From: Chara braunii
Lineage: Eukaryota; Streptophyta; Charophyceae; Charales; Characeae
Length of the DNA stretch: 22,380 nucleotides
Reading direction: 5' to 3'
Assembly (NCBI GenBank): GCA_003427395.1
Contig: BFEA01000080.1
Location: 514,975-537,354 of the forward strand
In this document: positions 17,845-22,380 of the stretch, piece by piece
Layout: the number at the start of each line of letters is the position of its first letter
How positions within the stretch are numbered: the stretch's first letter is position 1
Translations under genes and position numbers: made by a program
Notes under the pieces: model-generated
Databases searched by the model: none
Seen by the model: only the letters and a program-made list of their open reading frames with translations
Told to the model about the DNA's origin: nothing

Positions 17845-18279
17845 TAACAATTATTTAAGTTTTGTCATTCAAGATTTTTTTATTTTTTTTTTTCCAGTCA
17901 CTGCTTCTAACATGTTGCATGTCACGTTGGATTATATTAGACTATGTTACGTGGGAGCCAGATCTTGCTCAATTTGTGATTGGTGGTGGTTACATGTGAT
18001 GAGAAAAGGACCACTAATGCAAATTGGTTTTGCATTGGTATGATTGTGGTCAAGACGTATGGGTTATGGGCAACTTCATTCTCAAAGTTTTCACTCCCAC
18101 CACATGGAGGTTGCTTTTTCGGATGTTTGGGTTTTGTTTTTACTCTTCTGGTTCTGATTAACTGCCTAACCAACTGGTCAACCGGGGCATTGTATTGAGT
18201 GTATCATATTGTTTTCTCATTACCCTTTCGCCTTTGCTAAGTTTACTACGCCATTCGTTTTTTAGGCTTACTTTACGAT
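17845..18279. repeat. 433-bp tandem duplication, copy 1
   Basis: Matches 18280-18713 at about 97-98%, with roughly ten substitutions plus a change in T-run length. The match ends at 'ttaggctt-ctttacga'. The frames inside (17747-18043, 17980-18198, - strand 17937-18173) are not preserved as proteins. Confidence 0.95.
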
Positions 18280-18713
18280 AATAATTATTTAAGTTTTGTT
18301 ATTCAAGATTTTTTTTTTTTTTTTTTCCAGTCACTGCTTTTAACATGTTGCATGTCAGGTTGGATTATATTAGACTATGTTACGTGGGAGCCAGATCTTG
18401 CTCAATTTGTGATTGGTGGTGGTTACATGTGATTAGAAAGGGACCACTAATGCAAATTGGTTTTGCATTGGTGTGATTGTGGTCAAGACATATGGGTTAT
18501 GGGCAACTTCATTCTCAAAGTTTTCACTCCCACCACATGGAGGTTGCTTTTTCAGATGTTTGGGTTTTGTTTTTACTCTTCTGGTTCTGATTAACTGCCT
18601 AACCAACTGGTCAACCGGGGCATTGTATTGAGTGTATCATATTGTTTTCTCATTACCTTTTCGCCTTTGCTAAGTTTACTACGCCATTCGTTTTTTAGGC
18701 TTGCTTTACGAGA
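18280..18713. repeat. 433-bp tandem duplication, copy 2
   Basis: Directly abuts copy 1. Differences are mostly transitions, including two CpG-to-CpA changes ('gacgtat'/'gacatat', 'ttcggat'/'ttcagat'), as expected after a recent duplication with cytosine methylation. Confidence 0.95.
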
Positions 18714-19544
18714 TGAGTTGGCGGATTGTTGTGTTTGAATTCTCATACTTCGTTGTTTTTTCCTTTCAGTGTGTGAAGTTTACACGGGAAGAGGATTATG
18801 GGGGGAATGTTATAGGGGTTTAGGTATAAAAGACGACAGATTTCAGAAGAGGGGTTATAAGTGACCAATCGACAATCTCACCCTCAATTTTGACTTATTT
18901 TATCTTATCTCGTTTCGTACTTATCTTCTGAAACGCTTAAGTCTTCAATTTCTCCCTATAAATTTATTGGATGAAATATTACTGATTCCCCCCTCTACCC
19001 CTGCCGTTCTTGGTTTCAACAATCTTCCTCCTTTCGCGCCTTACTTTCCCAGTTTGGTGTAGATTGATCGATTATCTACTGCAATAACTTTTGGTCATTG
19101 GGTGCATGAGGAATCTTATATTTTCTTATTCTTTGTACGCTCATAAATGGTCGAGATAAAGTTATGCCTGCAGTGTGAGGCTAGAGTCTCGGTGATCTCC
19201 TTTGTTATGTCGTGGGCACCAGACCCTTTCATACCCCGAGAGGTAAAGATATATATGAAAATGCCCCCAAAAGATGTGGATAGAGAAAAATACTATATTG
19301 GGGTAAATTTTTTGTTATGCCCCTGTCAGGCTGGTGCTCAAACTTGCAACTTGAACCTCGTCGTTGGGGTTTGGCCATGCACCATGTTTTACCAAGATTG
19401 TCCTCCCTACTTGGTAGATAACTTTGTAGAATACCCAAGCGCAAAGGTGTGGCAATCTAGCTCCCTGATTTGAACTTTCCACTCCCACATCGCACGCAAG
19501 GTTCATTAGTTTCGTTGATGAATCTCCGCCTCGGTAAGCTTTGT
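18714..19544. other. Gene-free stretch
   Basis: No gene recognised. A good TATA-like 'gtataaaag' (18825) and a 'tcccacatcg' word (19483, the core of the plant snRNA upstream element) occur, but no fitting gene follows either. The 19147-19473 frame has no recognisable domain, and - strand frames overlap it. Confidence 0.5.
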
Positions 19545-19930
19545 CCATCTTCAAGCTCCTCCCCCGTTGTCATTCCTCTGAGTTCCTCCTCCTTACCATC
19601 CCTTTAAATTTTCATCCCTTACAATATCAACATCTCCAAACTTCTCCTCCCTCACCATTCCACCAAGGTCCCCCCGCTTGCAGGTTCAGGCGTTTCTTAC
19701 GTTTGGTGGTGACGTGGCAAAAAAACGAAACTCGTCAACGTGGTAAGCTACATTTACCACAAAGCTCCTCTGAGTCCTCCTCCGACATTCCTCCAAGGTT
19801 TCCTCTCCACCATTCCTCCAAGATCTTTTCTCCCACCATTCCTCCAAGGTTTCCTCTCTCACCATTCCTCTGACGTCGCTTCTCCCACCATTCCTCCAAA
19901 TCTCTCCTCCCCCGCCATTCAGCCCCCAAT
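19545..19930. repeat. Pyrimidine-rich region with a 26-bp minisatellite
   Basis: 'cattcct' recurs at 19786, 19811, 19837, 19863 and 19889, with 'cattc' at 19916, in units like 'ccattcctccaaggtttcct'. Weaker related units lie upstream (19575-19670). The Ser/Pro-rich open frames on the + strand come from this repeat. Confidence 0.85.
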
Positions 19931-20187
19931 AACTAGGGAACTACCATTTCATCAAAGTGGATATTTTTTATTTTTTGAACGAAATTGAAACTGAAAATTT
20001 TCAACTTTTTGGGTCGAAAACTTACATTTTGCTGCTTTTGAGGTTCCGACGTTTTTAAAACGCCGGACCCCCTAGATGTATCAGGACTTGCCTTCTATAT
20101 ATATGGGGGCATTTCATTCTATATATATATTTTTAAGAGCAATTTGACATATATCTAAATTTATGAGGGTATTTTGTAAATTAACTG
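19931..20187. other. Gene-free AT-rich spacer
   Basis: Includes a small 'cgtttt-t-aaaacg' hairpin near 20050 and two AT-repeat patches (20097-20103, 20121-20131). Confidence 0.5.
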
Positions 20188-20425
20188 TGCTACCAGAGTA
20201 GCCGGGGTCCACTTGCCCGGCCGGGCCAAAAAAATAAAAATAAAAAAAATGGTAAGGAATTTCGATGGCACCCTGAGGCAAAAGTTGTTCAGTTTATTTT
20301 TCTGCATAACATAATTGTTTTTCGGATTTGTTGGAATTCTTTTTGTTTTTTTGCTGGGACATTACCTGGTGCTTGCACGACCGGGCCGCCCGAGAAAATA
20401 GAGTGACCCGGGCGGCCCACAAGCG
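20188..20425. repeat. Dispersed repeat family, copy B, ending in a GC-rich hairpin
   Basis: Matches copy A (12965-13210) in three ordered blocks: 'taccagagtagccggggtc', then 'gaatttcgatgg' to 'tatttttctgcataacat', and 'gggac' to 'gcttg'. It then has a perfect 10-bp hairpin: 20383-20392 'gggccgcccg' and 20409-20418 'cgggcggccc' with a 16-base loop. The stem sequence differs from that of copy A, but pairing is kept. Confidence 0.72.
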
Positions 20426-20464
20426 GTTATCGGGTAGCTGAAAATTCAGGAATGAAAATTCTGA

Positions 20465-20668
20465 AGTGAGAGTTTTGGGCAGTCTAAAAATTCTGAATGG
20501 TCATGAAGTGGTGAAAGGTCCGAAGACCCTGAAAACCACCTGTTTAGGCAGGTTGCATCCTGAAATGTTGAAGGGTGTCTTGAAGCAATCAAGTGAGAGT
20601 TTTGGGCAGTCTGAAAATCTCCGAATGGTCCTGAAGTGGTGAAAGGTTCGAAGACCATGAAAACCACC
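20465..20668. repeat. Tandem duplication, period about 127 bp
   Basis: 'agtgagagttttgggcagtct' occurs at 20465 and 20592, and 'gaatggtc-tgaagtggtgaaagg' at 20495 and 20623. The second copy breaks off at about 20668, where the inverted segment starts. Confidence 0.88.
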
Positions 20669-20841
20669 CTTCACCACTTGAGGATGCCCAAACAGGTGGT
20701 TTTCAGGGTCATCGAAGCTTTCACCACTTCAGGACCATTCGGGATTTTCATACCTGAATGGTCTTGAAGTGGTGAAAGGTCCGAAGATCCTAAAAACCAC
20801 CTGTTTAGGCAGATTGCGTCCTAAAGTGGTGAAGGGTGTCT
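20667..20841. repeat. Long inverted repeat: arms 20667-20740 and 20756-20841, 15-base spacer
   Basis: The left arm is the reverse complement, with scattered mismatches, of the right arm: 'ggaccattc' at 20732 against 'gaatggtc' at 20756, through 'cttcaccactt' near 20669 against 'aagtggtgaagg' near 20824. The right arm is about 91% identical to 20495-20580. The left arm can also pair with 20623-20668. Transcription would give a hairpin of 70-80 base pairs. Confidence 0.88.
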
Positions 20842-21890
20842 GAAGTGGTGATGGAAAATACGACTGTTGTTAACCTTCTCTCGGGCGGTCCGGCTGGTAA
20901 TACAAGTAAATTATTTAAAAAAATATTTTTTATCACTATGTTGTATTCCTCAAATTCATCTCTCACTACCGACCTACCACTACTCCTAAGGCTACATGGG
21001 GAACCCTTGCAAGCATCATTACCTCTCACGATGAAGGGGATATTGCATGTTGCCCCTTGCCCTAGTGGTTTAGGGTGCAAAGTTGGGGCCCCCAGTGGGG
21101 GGTCAACTAACAAATTTGTTAGTAGGTACACATCCATGTTCATCTTTCTCCACCCCTATTGACTAACATTAGGGTCAAATCATTGATATTCAAGGTCGTC
21201 GTCGTTGATTAAAAAAAAAAAAACGAACGACAAAATCAATTTTCAAAAAAGAAGTTTTTTTTTCTTTTGTCTAACCTAGCTGTTTAAGTTCACGTTGAGA
21301 TCACGGTTGGCATTGGGTCTTGGTTTCACTAAGTGCATGTCGTTTTTGGCAATCCTTGATCTTAATGAGATTTTTTTAGATATGGATATCGACTCTGTCA
21401 TTGTGTTAGGGATGGCTGGTTAGCTTGATCATTGTTAATTAAGACCATATGCCAAGGTGGGTTGAAAAAGTAGCGGGGCAGTTGTTATGTGAAGACTTTG
21501 ACATCATCATGGAGGCTTGTGAGTGTCTTTGTAGGGAACCGGGACAAACTAAAGATTGTGTTATACCCTAAATCAATAGGTAGAGGGTTGGGCTATAGTA
21601 ATTTGCAGCTCTAAGGTTGTGGTATGGTAGGCTTCGACGTCTGAGTCAATGTGTCGCATTATCGGCGGCGGGTGACCAGCAAACAAATGGGTTCTATCGG
21701 GGTAAAAATTGTTAGGGGATTGGTCCTTTGCCGGTTTAGCAGAGGCTCGACAACTAGCTCTTCTAGAACCGGCGTGGCAACAAACTTGAAGGACCGATAG
21801 GTTCTGCCTTCAATATGGTTCACAAAAGAGGTACCTGTGGGTCCAGCCCTGTCATTTGCAAAAAACAACTTTAATGATTTGTTGTTTTTA
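20842..21890. other. Gene-free stretch with an 18-bp palindrome
   Basis: No gene recognised. 'actaacaaatttgttagt' at 21106-21123 is a perfect palindrome. Overlapping frames on the two strands at about 20805-21162 are mirror shadows with no known domain. A-rich and T-rich tracts lie at 21210-21265. Confidence 0.5.
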
Positions 21891-21892
21891 TA

Positions 21893-22235
21893 AGAATTCG
21901 CAGAAAAAATCTGAAATTTTTAGAATTCATAGATTAGGCTATGGTCCTTCCAAAAAATCAGAAAAAAAATCAAAAAATTACAAAAACCTCATAATAATCA
22001 CCGCTCCGATTCAACGCATTTTTCATTTTTGCCACTCAGCCATGCGTGGCCCGACATAAAAAAGTAGTTCAACTTCAGTGTTTTTTTGCGCTCAAACGAA
22101 TATGTGAAAAAGACTAAAAATTTGAGTGTTCGTAGATTTTGTTGTAGTCTTTCCATTAAAAAAATATTAAATATAATTTTTAAAAAATCATGTCAACTGT
22201 AATTTAACTTATTTTTTCATTTTTGTTATTCAGCC
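21893..22235. repeat. Two diverged AT-rich copies, period about 195 bp
   Basis: 'aaatttttagaattcatagatta...ccttccaaaaaa' to 'tttttcatttttgccactcagcc' (21893-22042) parallels 'aaaatttgagtgttcgtagattt...ctttccattaaaa' to 'tttttcatttttgttattcagcc' (22097-22235). Confidence 0.6.
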
Positions 22236-22248
22236 TCTCTCTCTCTCG

Positions 22249-22271
22249 ATATATATATATATATATATATA
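22249..22271. repeat. (AT)n microsatellite
   Basis: About 11.5 AT units, between short CT runs at 22234-22247 and 22288-22300. Confidence 0.98.
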
Positions 22272-22331
22272 CCTCGTTTGTTGTCCTCTTCTCTCTCTCT
22301 GCCTACGGTTTACCGGGCAGTTCTGCTTGTG

Positions 22332-22335
<4 letters not shown>

Positions 22336-22380
<45 letters not shown>
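22336..22380. repeat. (TC)n microsatellite reaching the window end
   Basis: At least 22 TC units; it continues past the window, so its length is unknown. Confidence 0.98.

Noticed and set aside
18825-18833. TATA-like 'gtataaaag' as a promoter
   Set aside because: No gene follows within a plausible distance.
19483-19492. 'tcccacatcg', the core of the plant snRNA upstream sequence element
   Set aside because: No TATA box at the right spacing and no snRNA downstream; a ten-base match is expected by chance now and then.
19541-19988. Ser/Pro-rich open frames on the + strand
   Set aside because: Produced by the pyrimidine-rich 26-bp repeat; no conserved protein features.
20805-21162. Overlapping 112- and 108-codon frames on opposite strands
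   Set aside because: No recognisable domain, mutual mirror images, and one runs into the inverted repeat.

Overview
The window looks like nuclear DNA of a green plant-lineage eukaryote. It has one decayed plant-type Ty3/gypsy chromodomain retrotransposon, a U6 snRNA fragment, a probable mitochondrial gene fragment, long gene-free stretches, many tandem and inverted repeats, and three single N bases (1841, 1925, 6965). The wording of the Gag (very Glu/Lys-rich N-terminus, Gly/Arg-rich tail, zinc knuckle) resembles elements I associate with the charophyte alga Chara. That is a family impression that could not be checked here. No intact host protein-coding gene is visible.

Positions 1 to about 7.1 kb hold the retrotransposon on the + strand: gag (coiled coil, capsid, Gly/Arg-rich nucleocapsid with a CCHC knuckle), then protease, reverse transcriptase, RNase H, integrase (HHCC and DDE) and a chromodomain, followed by a long non-coding tail that probably includes the 3' LTR. 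The 5' LTR and primer-binding site lie outside the window. The element is dead. It has at least one frameshift in gag, a gag/pol frame break, six in-frame stops, a roughly 90-95 bp insertion just before the RT YLDD motif, loss of a zinc-binding Cys and loss of the first catalytic Asp of integrase. Most of the point lesions fit C-to-T or G-to-A changes.

Positions 7.1-12.9 kb are gene-free. They contain two-copy tandem duplications of different ages (periods of about 96, 102 and 324 bp), a 27-T tract (a poly(A) tail if read on the - strand), a nested hairpin at 8260-8401, a repeated 'GACaTGAT' motif and a 12-bp minisatellite.

Positions 12.96-14.5 kb are a patchwork: one copy of a dispersed repeat ending in a hairpin, a 5'-truncated U6 snRNA copy with an A-rich tail, a 196-bp element with matched ends, a probable rps4 (mitochondrial ribosomal protein S4) fragment, and the 5' half of a tRNA.

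Positions 14.5-22.4 kb hold an LTR-like stretch, an 11-copy 52-bp minisatellite, a GC-rich block with pol III-like boxes, a young 433-bp tandem duplication, a 26-bp CT-rich minisatellite, the second copy of the dispersed repeat, a complex direct-plus-inverted repeat locus at 20465-20841 that would fold into a long hairpin, and microsatellites at the right edge.

Overall this is repeat-rich, transposon-derived intergenic (or intronic) DNA. The items most worth a second look are the captured-RNA/organelle patchwork, the fold-back locus near 20.6 kb, and the dispersed repeat whose end hairpins differ in sequence but keep pairing.
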